A model generated the notes under the pieces. It was not told the origin of the DNA. It searched no databases and worked only from the letters and a program-made list of their open reading frames with translations. Below, one piece after another: positions 1 to 10,589 of a stretch of 64,000 nt of DNA (positions are counted from its first letter, which is position 1; each line of letters starts with the position of its first letter). The translations under genes and the position numbers were made by a program. Origin of the DNA: Thinopyrum elongatum (taxonomy: Eukaryota; Streptophyta; Magnoliopsida; Poales; Poaceae); NCBI GenBank assembly GCA_011799875.1, contig CM022303.1, positions 65,366,171-65,430,170 on the forward strand, written 5' to 3'.

Positions 1-286
1 GATTAACCCAAGTGATGGTGTGAAGCTTATTGGGCGGTATGATGTGGGAATGGGAGTAAAATCCGATTAAAGAGTATGCCCATCACCTCTCAATTGCATT
101 GGGATGTGTATAAGGAGAAAGTTAAGGGATCACAAGACAAGTCACTTGAGTTATTTGCCACAAGACAAGTAAAGGTTGAAGTTCCTTGGCCACTACTCGA
201 CTTGAACCGGAATGTGTCCTCCCCAATACATGATGGTGTCGTGGTGTATGACCACAATGCGGGTAGCCAACCACCAAGTAGCCAAC
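1..286 (+). pseudogene. mudrA-like MULE transposase, N-terminal fragment
   Basis: Frame +1 from 76 encodes a segment with the pattern SQDKSLELFATRQVKVEVPW followed by a DLNR motif, which resembles the N-terminal domain of plant MULE transposases. Upstream, frame +2 (about 2-67) reads INPSDGVKLIGRYDVGMGV before a stop, so a frameshift near 60-75 joins the two halves. The coding frame runs into the Gypsy LTR at 287 and resumes at 10590. The true start is outside the window. It is non-functional as it stands. Confidence 0.7.
282..286. repeat. Target-site duplication (CCAAC), left copy for the Gypsy element
   Basis: Bases 282-286 (ccaac) are repeated at 10585-10589 on the other side of the element. 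This 5-bp direct repeat defines the insertion as a single integrase-mediated event and fixes the element ends. Confidence 0.93.
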
Positions 287-1804
287 TGATGACCCACAAG
301 TATAGGGGATAAATTGTAGCTCTTTTCGATAAGTAAGAGTGTTGAATCCAACGAGGAGCAGAAGGAAATGACAAGTGGTTTTCAGTGAGGTAGCGTCTGC
401 AAGTGCTGAAATTGTAAATAACTGAGTAGTTTGATAGCAAGGTAATTTGTAACAAGCCAGTAACGATAGTAGTAACAAAAGTGCAGCAAGATAGCCCAAT
501 CCCTTTGAGGCAAAGGACATGCCAAAATGGTTTCTTATAGTATGCAAAGCGTTCTTGAGGGTACACGGGATTTTCATCTAGTCACTTTCATCATGTTGGT
601 TCGATTTGTATTCGCTACTTTGATAATTTGATATGTGGGTGGACCGGTGCTTAGGTGCTGTTATTACTTGAACAAACCTCCTACTTATGATTAACCCTCC
701 CACAAGCATCCGCAACTACGAGAAAAGTATTAAGAATAAATTCTAACCATAGCATTAAACTTTTGGATCCAATCGGTCCCTTACGGAAAAGCGCATAAAC
801 TGGGGTTTAAGCTTCTGTCACTCTAGCAACCCATCATCTAATTGCTACTCCACAATGCATTCCCTTAGGCCCAAATATGGTGAAGTGTCATGTAGTCGAC
901 GTTCACATGACACCACTAAGGGAATCACAACATACATACTATCAAAATATCGAACACATATCAAATTCACATGATTACTTGCAACATGATTTCTCCCGTG
1001 ACCTCAAGAACAAAAGTAACTACTCACAAGTGATAAACATGCTCAAGATCAGAGGGGTATTAAATAGCATAATGGATCTGAACATATAATCTTCCACCAA
1101 ATAGACCATCTAGTGATCAACTACAAGATGTAATCAACACTACTAGTCACCCACAAGCACCAATCTATAGTTCCGGTAACAAGATTGAACACCTGAGATG
1201 AACTAGGGTTTGAGAGGAGTTGGTGCTATTGAATATGTTGATGGATATTGCCCTCCCCAAGATGGGAGAGTTGTTGGTGATGACGATGACGATGATTTCC
1301 CCCTCCGGGACGGAAGTTCCCCCGGCGAAATCGCTCCGCCGGAGGGCAAAAGTGCTCCTGCCCAAGTTCCGCCTCGAGACGGCGGCGCTCCGTCCCGAAA
1401 GTCCTCCCCTTATTTTACTAGGTCAAAATGACTTAAATACCAGAAGACGGGCACCGGAGGTGGGCATGGGTGAGCACAACCCACCAGGGCGCGCCTGGGT
1501 TCCCTGGCGTGCCCAGGTGGGTTGTGCCCACCTGGTGGGCCCCCTCTGGTACTTATTGGCTCCAATATTTCTTATATATTCCATAAAAAATCTCCATGAA
1601 GTTTCAGCTTGTTTGGAGTTGTGCAGAATAGGTGGCCTGACGTAGCTTTTCCAGGTCCAGATTTCCAGCTGCCGGAATTCTCCCTCTTTGTGTGTTCCTT
1701 GCAAATTATGAGAGAAAAGGCATTAGAATTACTCCAAAAAGCATTATTATTCATAAAACATTATAAATAACAGTAAGAAAACATTATACAAAATGGACGT
1801 ATCA
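287..1804 (-). repeat. 3' LTR of the Gypsy element
   Basis: Read on the minus strand it begins TGATACGTCC at 1804 and ends ...TGGGTCATCA at 287. It matches 9066-10584 across its whole length. It contains a GC-rich inverted repeat around 1470-1545 (CACAACCCACC against GGTGGGTTGTG). The small ORFs here are not credible genes because they recur in both LTRs. Confidence 0.95.
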
Positions 1805-1818
1805 ACTCCCCCAAGCTT
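1805..1818 (-). promoter_or_regulatory. Polypurine tract of the Gypsy element
   Basis: On the minus strand AAGCTTGGGGGAGT lies directly before the TGATACG start of the 3' LTR. This is the expected position and composition of the plus-strand DNA synthesis primer of an LTR retrotransposon. Confidence 0.85.
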
Positions 1819-3383
1819 AGACCTCGCGTGTCCTCTAGCGAAAACCAAAATCGAAAAACATGTCCACATGCTTTGAGAGAGAGGTGTCGATAAAAACAAA
1901 ATACGGACATAGAAGCATCTTGTAGATTATTATAACAGCAACAAATTTAAACATAAGACTTTTTATCATAGAACTTTTATCATATACTTCTCATGAATAA
2001 GTAACAGTTCATCACACAATTGAAGTATAAAGCATAAACTCTATTAGAAACAAACAAACTATGTTCTCAGTCTACTTTGCAACTACAATTCATCATCTCT
2101 TTAGGAAGAGTCACGTATCGGAGCCTTTAGGCAAGTCCACATACTCAACCATCATATAGTCTTTCATAATTGCTAACACTCACCGCATACACATGAGCAA
2201 AACGTTTCAACCGGACACACAGAAAGATAGGGGCTTATAGTTTCGCCTCCCAACGTACTCACCTCAAGGGTGATATCAACAATAATAACTCATGCCACCC
2301 ATATTCAACTGGACATATGTGCCTAGATCTTTCCTCACCACATGATGCTTGCCAAAGGAGAAAAATAAAAGGGATAGAAAGAAAAACTTTGATTCTTGCA
2401 TAAAAGTAAAAGATAGGCCCTTCACAGAGGGAAGCAGAGGTTGTCATGCGCTTATTTGTTTGTATGCTCAACCCCTTAGTGCAAAAGAACATCACGTTGC
2501 ATTACCCCTTGTGATAGCGACCTTTATTATGCAGTTTGTCGCTTTTATTCTTCACCATCACAAGTTCGTGCAACGCTCAATTTTCTCTTACACTAAATGA
2601 TCTCACACATTTAGAAGCAATTTTTATTGCCCTTTTGCACCGATGATAACTTATTTGAGGGATCTTGCTCAATCCCTAGGTAGGTATGGTGGACACTTGA
2701 AAAAGATTTGGGTTTAAGGGTTTTTGGATGCACAAGTAGTATCTCTACTTGGTGCAGAATTTTTAGCTAGCAAAGATAGGGGGCAAGCACCACATGTTAA
2801 AGGATCTATGACAATATGACTTCTATGTGAATATGAACAAGCATAAATCATTACATTGTCTTCCTTGTCCAACGTCAACAATTTTGGCATATAATATTTT
2901 GATGAGGGCTCACAATCACAAAAGATTTTTAGGATAGTATATTTATATGTGAATCTTCTCTTCCCTTATTAATTCTTTCATGAGTTGCATCATTGACTAA
3001 TGCTATGTTTGTCAATCTCTAATAAAATTTTATACTTATACTTTTCCTTATGTGGTGCCATCACCTACCATAGGATTAGTATATGATCTTATTGATTTAT
3101 TTCCTTTCTCTTTTTCCTTTCTTATTTCTTTTCTTTTATTTGCAACATGAAAGTAAAGAAAGAAAAAAACTTAAACTAAACTTTATTATATAACTTGCAC
3201 ACGATTACAAGGATAGATAACTAAGCAAACTCTCGAAAAGAACGGATCGAACTAAACTTTTATTCATCTAAAGCAAAAGATCGAACTAAAATAAGTAAAG
3301 GCAAAAGGATAGTGGGATGATAAGATACCGAGGCACCTCCCCCAAGCTTGGCGGAAGCCAAGGGGAGTGCCCATACCCGATAC
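1819..3383 (-). other. Gypsy internal region without a credible gene
   Basis: This 1.5-kb stretch lies between the polypurine tract and the extra ORF. It is AT-rich with frequent stops in all frames. I see no domain in it. A long 3' non-coding region is common in Athila-branch elements. Confidence 0.6.
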
Positions 3384-3902
3384 TCAATTCTCCTTTGGTG
3401 GTGAAGAAGATGGTGGTGATGAAGCAGAGATCTTGTCCTTGGGTTTCCATGGTAGTGGTTCACCATCATAGGAGGAGGAATGAGTCCCACGGGTCCTGCA
3501 ACTAGCAGCCAAACTCATACCTTTGAACCTTGCCTCGTATTCAAAGACTTGGTTCTGGAGGTCGTAGATCTGGCTTTGGAGGAAGTTAATTTGCTCGTTG
3601 AGGGCGAAGACGATGTCCTTCATGGGCTTGCCATCCACCTTGAGATCACGGGAGAGGTCCATGATCATGACATGATTGGCATGGAGTCCACGCTCCACCA
3701 TCCCCTTGCACCGGAAGACATCTTGCTCCAAAGCTTCGAGCCTGGCCTCCACGGTTACTGTCCCCTTGGGACATGGCACATCGCGAAGGTGAAGCACCCC
3801 CTCATGCATCTCAATGACCTGAGGGTGCTGCACCACCTCCCGCAGATATGGGTTGATGACGTTCTTGAAGAACTTGTCCTTGGAGGAGCTTGAAGCAGCC
3901 AT
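3384..3902 (-). CDS. Extra ORF between integrase and 3' LTR, coiled-coil protein of unknown function
   Basis: This ORF sits where Athila-branch elements carry an additional or envelope-position ORF. I prefer the start at 3902 (MAASSSSKDKFF), giving 172 residues; an upstream in-frame ATG at 3971 would add a short hydrophobic stretch. Visible features are a serine-rich N terminus, a central helical region with heptad-like spacing (LEALEQDVFRCKGM, then NEQINFLQSQIYDLQNQVFE) suggesting a coiled coil, and a serine/proline-rich tail. From the 3902 start there is no convincing transmembrane segment, so it does not look like a classical envelope protein. Unlike pol, this frame is uninterrupted. Function unknown. 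Confidence 0.6.
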   Translation of the reverse strand: MAASSSSKDKFFKNVINPYLREVVQHPQVIEMHEGVLHLRDVPCPKGTVTVEARLEALEQDVFRCKGMVERGLHANHVMIMDLSRDLKVDGKPMKDIVFALNEQINFLQSQIYDLQNQVFEYEARFKGMSLAASCRTRGTHSSSYDGEPLPWKPKDKISASSPPSSSPPKEN

Positions 3903-4237
3903 GGTAGATGGGATCTGACAGAAAACAGCAAGGAAAGAAAACAGAAGATTTCTCCGTGATACAGTGATCAACAGGTTCGGGAAGTATATATAGATTTTTT
4001 ATCTTGGAGGACAAGCATATGGAAGAAAAACGGAGTCCGGAAGGTGTCCCAGGTGGGTACAACCCACCTGGGTGCGCCAGGCATGCCTGGCGCGCCCTGG
4101 TGTCTTGTGCCCACCAGTGTACGCTTCCTGGAAGTTTCTTTATTTCCTAAATTTTTAAATATTCCAAAACTGACAAAAAATATTTTTGCGAATTTTTCGG
4201 AGTCCGTTTACTTACCGTATCACGTACCTCCTTATTT

Positions 4238-5212
4238 TCACGATTCTGGAGTGTTCCGGAAGGACTCTTTGATGTGTTCTTCCGGTGTCAAAGTTTGGAT
4301 AATATTACTTTCAATATTGATGGGCGTACCTGAGATATAATGCTTTATTTGTTGCCCATTCACAACCTTCGGGCTAGTACCTTCGGAATTATTTATTTTG
4401 ATGGCTCCTGACCGATAAACCTCCTCGATGACATAGGGGCCTTCCCATTTTGAGAGGAGTTTTCCTGCAAAGAATCTAAAACGAGAGTTGCACAAAAGAA
4501 CATGTTCCCCAACTTTAAACTCACGCTTTTGGATTCTTTTGTCATGACATCTCTTAAAAGTTTTCTTTAAATAATTTTGCATTTTCATATGCTTCGGTTC
4601 TCCATTCATCTAAAGAGCTAATATCAAATAACCTCTTTTCACCGGCAAGTTTGAAATGATAGTTGAGTTCTTTAATTGCCCAGTATGCTTTATATTCTAA
4701 CTCAAGAGGCAAATGACAAGCTTTTCCATAAACCATTTTGTAAGGAGACATACCCATAGGATTTTTGTAAGCTGTTCTATAAGCCCAAAGTGCATCATCT
4801 AATTTCTTAGACCAATTCTTTCTGGACCTATTAACAGTCTTTTGCAAAATTAATTTTATTTCTCTATTGCTAAGTTCAACTTGACCACTAGACTGAGGAT
4901 GATAAGGTGATGCAATTCTATGTGAACATCATACTTGGCAAGCATTTTACGGAAAGCACCATGACTAAAGTGTGAACCACCATCAGTCATTAAATATCTA
5001 GGGACTCCAAACCTTGGGAAAATAACTTCCTTAAGCATTTTAATAGAGGTGTTGTGATCAGCACTACTGGTTGGAATAGCTTCTACCCACTTAGAAACAT
5101 AATCAACAGCAACCAAAATATGTGTATACCCATTAGAGGAAGGAAAAGGTCCCATGTAATCAAATCCCCAAACATCAAATGGTTCAACAGCAAGTGAATA
5201 ATTCATAGGCAT
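4238..5212 (-). pseudogene. Gypsy integrase catalytic and C-terminal part, frameshifted
   Basis: The frame from 5212 shows integrase core landmarks: [10 protein letters not shown] with the first catalytic Asp, then MTDGGSHF with the second. The catalytic Glu region is lost at a frameshift near 4880-4910; reading continues in another frame (4554-4847, [16 protein letters not shown], typical of the end of the core) and shifts again near 4570 into 4238-4609. That last part carries the GPYVIEEVYRSGAIKI segment of the C-terminal domain that follows the core in this lineage. It is separated from the upstream pol frame by one in-frame stop at 5216-5218. Confidence 0.88.
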
Positions 5213-5215
5213 TTC

Positions 5216-8200
5216 TTAACGCTTACCGATATTACCTATTCTTTGACATTCATCACAAGATAAGACGAACTTACGGGCATCCTTCAAAAGAGTAGGCCAA
5301 TAGAATCCAGACTGCAATACCTTATGAGCAGTTCTATCTCCAGCATGATGCCCTCCATAAGCTTCGGAGTGACATTTCCGTAGGATTTGTCCTTGTTCAT
5401 GCTCAGGTACACAACGTCTAATAATACCATCTACTCCTTTATAAAGATGTGGGTCATCCCAAAAGTAGTGTCTTAAATCACAGAAGAATTTTTTCTTTTG
5501 TTGATATGAAAAACTAGGTTGTAAATATTTAGCAACAATGTAATTAGCATAGTCAGCATACCAAGGAGTACTATGAGCAACATTTATTGCAGCTAACTGC
5601 TCATCGGGAAAACTATCATCAATAGGTAGTGGGTCATCAAGCACATTTTCAAGCCTAGACAAGTTATCAGCTACGGAATTCTCAGCTCCTTTTCTATCAA
5701 TGATATGTAAATCAAATTCTTGTAACAAGAGAACCCAATGAATAAGTCTAGGTTTCACATCTTTCTTTTCCATAAGATATTTAATAGCAGCATGATCGGT
5801 GTGAACAATTACTTTGGAATCAACAATGTAAGATCTAAACTTGTCACAAGCAAACACCACTGCTAGAAATTCTTTTTCAGTAGTAGCATAATTTCGTTGG
5901 GCACTGTCTAGAGTTTTACTAGCATAATGAATAACATTTAATTTCTTATCAACTCTTTGTCCTAGAACAGCACCAACAGCATAATCACTAGCATCACACA
6001 TAATTTCAAAAGGTAAGTTCCAGTCAGATGGTTGAACAATAGGTGCAGAAATTAAGGCTTTCTTAAGTATTTCAAAGGCTTCAAAGCAATCATCATCAAA
6101 AACAAAAGGTATATCCTTTTGCAAAAGATTCGTGAGAGGCCTAGAAATTTTAGAGAAGTCTTTAATAAACCTCCTATAGAAACCAGCATGACCCAGGAAA
6201 CTACGAATACCTTTGATATCCTTAGGACATGGCATTTTCTCAATCGCATCGACCTTAGCTTTGTCCACTTCAATGCCCTTTTCAGAAATTTTATGACCCA
6301 AGACAATACCTTCATTAACCATAAAGTGGCACTTCTCCCAATTCAAGACAAGATTTGTTTGTTCACATCTCTGCAAAACTCGATCAAGATTGCTTAAACA
6401 ATTATCAAAAGACTTCCCATAAACGGAGAAGTCATCCATGAAAACCTCAACAATCTTTTCACAAAAATCAGAGAATATAGCAGTCATACATCTTTGAAAG
6501 GTAGCAGGTGCATTACATAAACCAAAAGGCATACGTCTATAAGCATAGGTTCCAAAGGGACAAGTAAATGTGGTCTTTTCTTGATCAGGTTGAGAAACAG
6601 GTATTTGTGAGAAACCAGAATATCCATCAAGGAAGTAAAAATGTGTGTGCTTAGACAATCTTTCAAGCATTTGATCAATAAAAGGCAAAGGGTAATGATT
6701 TTTTCTAGTTGCTTTGTTTAATTTTCTAAAATCAATTACCATTCTATAGCCAGTAACAATTCTTTGTGGAATAAGTTCATTCTTATCATTAGGAACAACA
6801 GTTATACCTCCTTTCTTAGGGACACAATGAACAGGACTTACCCATCTACTATCAGCTATGGGATAAATTATACCTGCTTCTAGAAGTTTTAATATTTCCG
6901 TTCTTACCACTTCTTTCATCTTCGGATTTAGCCGACATTGATGATCAACAACGGGTTTAGCATCAGGTTCCATATTAATCTTGTGCTGACATAGAGTGGG
7001 TCTAATGCCCTTTAAATCATCAAGAGTATATCCAATAGCAGCTCGGTGCTTCCTTAGAACTTTCAATAATGTTTCTTCTTCATGTTCTGAAAGGTTAGCA
7101 CTAATAATAACAGGATATATCTTCTTTTCATCAAGATAAGCATATTTCAAAGTGTCTGGCAATTGTTTTAATTCAAACACAGGATCACCTTTAGGTGGAG
7201 GAGGACCTCCCAGAGTTTCAATAGGCAAATTGTGTTTTAGAGGACGTTGTTCAAAGAAAATATCATCCATTTCATTTCTTTCTCGCATATGTAAATCATT
7301 TTCATGGTCTAGCAAATATTGTTCTAAATGATCAGTAGGAGGTACAGCAATGTAAGCAAGACCAATTATTTCATATTTACTAGGAAATTCTTTTTCATGA
7401 TGCTTTTTACTAAACTTGGAAAAATTAAACTCATGAGATTTATCACCAAAGCTAACACCGACAGTTTGCTTCTTACAATCTATCTTAGCATTAACTGTGT
7501 TCAAGAAGGGTCTACCAAAGATAATGGGACAAAAGTCATCTTGTGGGGGACCAAGAACAAGAAAATTAGTAGGGTATTTTATTTTCCCACACAAGACTTC
7601 CACATCTCTAACAATCCCAAGTGGTGTGATGGTGTCTCTATTAGCAAGTTTAATAGTGGCATCTATTTCTTCTATTTCAGCAGGTGCTATTTCATTCATA
7701 ATTTCTTGATATAAGGTAAAAGGAATAGCACTCACACTAGCACCTATGTCACATAAACCATGATAACCGTGATCTCCTATTTTAACTGAGACAACAGGCA
7801 TGCCAACCACGGGTCTATGATTATCAGTTTTATCGGGTTTGGCAGTTCTAGTAGCCTCATCACAGAAGTAAATAACATGTCCATCTATATCCTCTTCCAA
7901 GAGATCTTTAACCATAGCAATACTAGGTTCTACTTTGATTTGTTCATCAAGTTTAGGTGTTCTAATATAGCTTTTGTTAACCACAGTTGAAACTTTAGCA
8001 TGTTCCTTTATCCTAACAGGGAAAGGTGGTTTCTCAATATAAGCAAAAGGAATAACTAGGTCAACATTATAGACTATAGTTTCTTCTTTAACCGGTACTG
8101 GTTCTTTAATTTCTTCTTTAATAGGTGGGTGATATTTAAACCACTTCTCTTTAGGGAGTTCAACATGAGTAGCAAATGATTCACAAAAGGAGGCTACTAT

Positions 8201-8497
8201 CTCAGAGTCAAGTCCATATTTAGTGCTATACTTTTGAAAAGCATCGGTATCCATAAAAGATTTAACACAATCATACTTAAGCTTAATACCTGACTCTTTA
8301 CCTTCGTCGAGTTCCCAATCTTCAGAGTTGCGTTTAATTCTTTCCAAAAGATCCCACCGGAATTCAATAGACTTCTTCATAAAAGAACCAGTACAAGAAG
8401 TATCGAGCATGGATTGATCATCACGAGAAAGCCGAGCATAAAAGTTATGGATAATAATTTCTCTTGAGAGCTCATGATTGGGGCATGAATATAACAT
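5216..8497 (-). CDS. Gypsy polyprotein: protease, reverse transcriptase, RNase H, integrase zinc-binding domain
   Basis: A 1093-residue open frame. An aspartic protease motif ([11 protein letters not shown], Asp about residue 250) is followed by the reverse transcriptase with [13 protein letters not shown] and the catalytic FMDDFSVYG (about 685-695), RNase H starting near [13 protein letters not shown] (about 835) with HTDHAAIKY, and an HHCC zinc-binding domain ([14 protein letters not shown] ... CDECQRIG, about 1040-1085). The order PR-RT-RH-IN is diagnostic of Gypsy. The upstream gag frame is the same frame, separated only by a TGA at 8513-8515, and integrase continues in frame after TAA at 5216-5218, so the ancestor was a single gag-pol frame. 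The first ATG is probably not the original start. Confidence 0.93.
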   Translation of the reverse strand: MLYSCPNHELSREIIIHNFYARLSRDDQSMLDTSCTGSFMKKSIEFRWDLLERIKRNSEDWELDEGKESGIKLKYDCVKSFMDTDAFQKYSTKYGLDSEIVASFCESFATHVELPKEKWFKYHPPIKEEIKEPVPVKEETIVYNVDLVIPFAYIEKPPFPVRIKEHAKVSTVVNKSYIRTPKLDEQIKVEPSIAMVKDLLEEDIDGHVIYFCDEATRTAKPDKTDNHRPVVGMPVVSVKIGDHGYHGLCDIGASVSAIPFTLYQEIMNEIAPAEIEEIDATIKLANRDTITPLGIVRDVEVLCGKIKYPTNFLVLGPPQDDFCPIIFGRPFLNTVNAKIDCKKQTVGVSFGDKSHEFNFSKFSKKHHEKEFPSKYEIIGLAYIAVPPTDHLEQYLLDHENDLHMRERNEMDDIFFEQRPLKHNLPIETLGGPPPPKGDPVFELKQLPDTLKYAYLDEKKIYPVIISANLSEHEEETLLKVLRKHRAAIGYTLDDLKGIRPTLCQHKINMEPDAKPVVDHQCRLNPKMKEVVRTEILKLLEAGIIYPIADSRWVSPVHCVPKKGGITVVPNDKNELIPQRIVTGYRMVIDFRKLNKATRKNHYPLPFIDQMLERLSKHTHFYFLDGYSGFSQIPVSQPDQEKTTFTCPFGTYAYRRMPFGLCNAPATFQRCMTAIFSDFCEKIVEVFMDDFSVYGKSFDNCLSNLDRVLQRCEQTNLVLNWEKCHFMVNEGIVLGHKISEKGIEVDKAKVDAIEKMPCPKDIKGIRSFLGHAGFYRRFIKDFSKISRPLTNLLQKDIPFVFDDDCFEAFEILKKALISAPIVQPSDWNLPFEIMCDASDYAVGAVLGQRVDKKLNVIHYASKTLDSAQRNYATTEKEFLAVVFACDKFRSYIVDSKVIVHTDHAAIKYLMEKKDVKPRLIHWVLLLQEFDLHIIDRKGAENSVADNLSRLENVLDDPLPIDDSFPDEQLAAINVAHSTPWYADYANYIVAKYLQPSFSYQQKKKFFCDLRHYFWDDPHLYKGVDGIIRRCVPEHEQGQILRKCHSEAYGGHHAGDRTAHKVLQSGFYWPTLLKDARKFVLSCDECQRIGNIGKR

Positions 8498-8512
8498 TGA
8501 CTTAAGCCTCCC

Positions 8513-8974
8513 TCAAGCTAGAGCGATACTTTCTCCTTCACGAGGCCAAAAATTATATATATAATTCCGATCACGATGAACTAGATGCATAGGATAAAAA
8601 TTTTGGTGGAACTCCAATTTCAGACGATTCCAATTCCATGATCCAATATCATCGCATAACCTATACCATGCCAATGATTTTCCCTTCAAAGATAAAGGGA
8701 AAACCTTCTTCATAACTTCATTCCCGGGTAAACCTGCAAGCTGGAACAATCCACAAATTTGTTCTACATATATCAAGTGCATATCGGGATGTTCGGTTCC
8801 ATCTCCTGCATAAGGATTAGCTAGCAGTTGTTCTATCATACCCGAAGGAATTTCATATTCAATATTTTCAGTAGGTGTAGTAGGTTGAGGGGTAACTAAT
8901 TGTGGTTCAGGTTGAGGTGAAGATACCCCGAACAAACCCCTCAAAGGATTGTTCTCCATAGTGACAAGTGACAA
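8513..8974 (-). CDS. Gypsy gag, truncated by an in-frame stop
   Basis: A 153-residue frame starting near MENNPLRGLFG. The segment from about residue 55 contains the retrotransposon gag core pattern, with FPLSLKGKSLAWYRLCDDI and a tryptophan-rich helix WNWNRLKLEFHQNFYP. Gag would package the element RNA in the virus-like particle. The frame ends at TGA 8513-8515 and would otherwise run straight into pol. No CCHC knuckle is visible before the stop. Confidence 0.85.
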   Translation of the reverse strand: MSLVTMENNPLRGLFGVSSPQPEPQLVTPQPTTPTENIEYEIPSGMIEQLLANPYAGDGTEHPDMHLIYVEQICGLFQLAGLPGNEVMKKVFPLSLKGKSLAWYRLCDDIGSWNWNRLKLEFHQNFYPMHLVHRDRNYIYNFWPREGESIALA

Positions 8975-9037
8975 TAAATTTCAGCACACTATATAAATGT
9001 TTCCGTACCAAATTCCACTTACCAAAGGCGCTTCACT

Positions 9038-9054
9038 CCCCGGCAACGGTGCCA
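9038..9054 (-). promoter_or_regulatory. Primer binding site, tRNA-Asp type
   Basis: The plus strand reads CCCCGGCAACGGTGCCA, one mismatch from the 3' end of plant tRNA-Asp as I remember it (C in place of T at base 13). It lies 11 bases inside the 5' LTR edge at 9066. A tRNA-Asp primer is characteristic of Athila/Tat Gypsy elements. Confidence 0.85.
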
Positions 9055-9065
9055 GAAAATAGCCT

Positions 9066-10584
9066 TGATGACCCACAAGTATAGGGGATCAATTGTAGCT
9101 CTTTCGGTAAGTAAGAGTGTCGAACCCAACGAGGAGCAGAAGGAAATGACAAGTTGTTCTCAGTGAGGTAGCGTCTGCAAGTGCTGAAATTGTAAGTAAC
9201 TGAGTAGTTTGATAGCAAGGTAATTTGTAACAAGCCAGTAACGATAGTAGTAACAAAAGTGCAGCAAGATAGTCCAATTCCTTTGAGGCAAAGGAAAGGC
9301 CAAAACGGTTTCTTATAGTATGCAAAGCGTTCTTGAGGGTACATGGGATTTTCATCTAGTCACTTTCATCATGTTGGTTCGATTTGTGTTCGCTACTTTG
9401 ATAATTTGATATGTGGGTGGACCGGTGCTTTGGTGCTGTTCTTACTTGAATAAATCTCCTACTTATGATTAACCCTCCCGCAAGCATCAGCAACTACAAG
9501 AAAAGTATTAAGAATAAATTCTAACCATAGCATTAAACTTTTGGATCCAATCGGTCCCTTACGGAATAGCGCATAAACTGGGGTTTAAGCTTCTGTCACT
9601 CTAGCAACCCATCATCTAATTGCTACTCCACAATGCATTCCCTTAGGCCCAAATATGGTGAAGTGTCATGTAGTCGACGTTCACATGACACCACTAAGGG
9701 AATCACAACATACATACTATCAAAATATCGAACACATATCAAATTCACATGATTACTTGCAACATGATTTCTCCCGTGACCTCAAGAACAAAAGTAACTA
9801 CTCACAAGTGATAAACATGCTCAAGATCAGAGGGGTATTAAATAGCATAATGGATCTGAACATATAATCTTCCACCAAATAAACCATCTAGTGATCAACT
9901 ACAAGATGTAATCAACACTACTAGTCACCCACAAGCACCAATCTTTAGTGCCAGTAACAAGATTGAACACAAGAGATGAACTAGGGTTTGAGAGGAGTTG
10001 GTGCTGTTGAAGATTTTGATGGAGATTGCCCTCCCCAAGATGGGAGAGTTGTTGGTGATGACGATGACGATGATTTCCCCCTCCGGGAGGGAAGTTCCCC
10101 CCGCGGAATCTCTCCGCCAGAGGGCAAAAGTGCTCCTGCCCAAGTTCCACCTCGAGACGGCGGCGCTCTATCCCGAAAGTCCTCCCCTTATTTTTTCTAG
10201 GTCAAAATGACTTATATACCAGAAGATGGGCACCGGAGGTGGGCCTGGGTGAGCACAACCCACCAGGGCACGCCTGGGCTCCCTGGCGCGCCCAGGTGGG
10301 TTGTGCCCACCTGGTGGGCCCCCTCCGGTATTTATTGGCTCCAATATTTCTTATATATTCCATAAAAAATCTCCGTGAAGTTTCAGCTTGTTTGGAGTTG
10401 TGCAGAATAGGTGGCCTGACGTAGCTTTTCCAGGTCCAGATTTCCAGCTGCCGGAATTCTCCCTCTTTGTGTGTTCCTTGCAAATTATGAGAGAAAAGGC
10501 ATTAGAATTACTCCAAAAAGCATTATTATTCATAAAAACAATATAAATAACAGTAAGAAAACATGATGCAAAATGGACGTATCA
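9066..10584 (-). repeat. 5' LTR of the Gypsy element
   Basis: Direct copy of 287-1804 with scattered substitutions. On the minus strand it starts TGATACGTCC at 10584 and ends TCATCA at 9066. It would carry the element promoter; I did not identify a clear TATA box. Confidence 0.95.
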
Positions 10585-10589
10585 CCAAC
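10585..10589. repeat. Target-site duplication (CCAAC), right copy
   Basis: Same five bases as 282-286. The MULE transposase frame continues directly after it. Confidence 0.93.

Larger units (their letters stand above)
287..10584 (-). mobile_element. Complete Gypsy LTR retrotransposon (Athila/Tat-like), minus strand
   Basis: Two LTRs of about 1.52 kb (287-1804 and 9066-10584), a tRNA-Asp-type primer binding site next to the 5' LTR, a purine-rich tract next to the 3' LTR, gag-protease-RT-RNase H-integrase in Gypsy order and a 5-bp TSD make this a structurally complete 10.3-kb element. The tRNA-Asp primer and the integrase style point to the Athila/Tat branch. A specific Triticeae family name cannot be assigned without a TE database. 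The coding frame has two in-frame stops (8513-8515 and 5216-5218) and two frameshifts in the integrase end, so it is not autonomous. By eye the LTRs differ by a few percent, unevenly spread, so the insertion is not very recent. Confidence 0.95.

Noticed and set aside
90..577. Minus-strand ORFs of about 150 codons at the left edge
   Set aside because: They read through the Gypsy LTR and recur in the second LTR (9033-9355); no domain, and the overlapping plus-strand MULE frame is recognisable.
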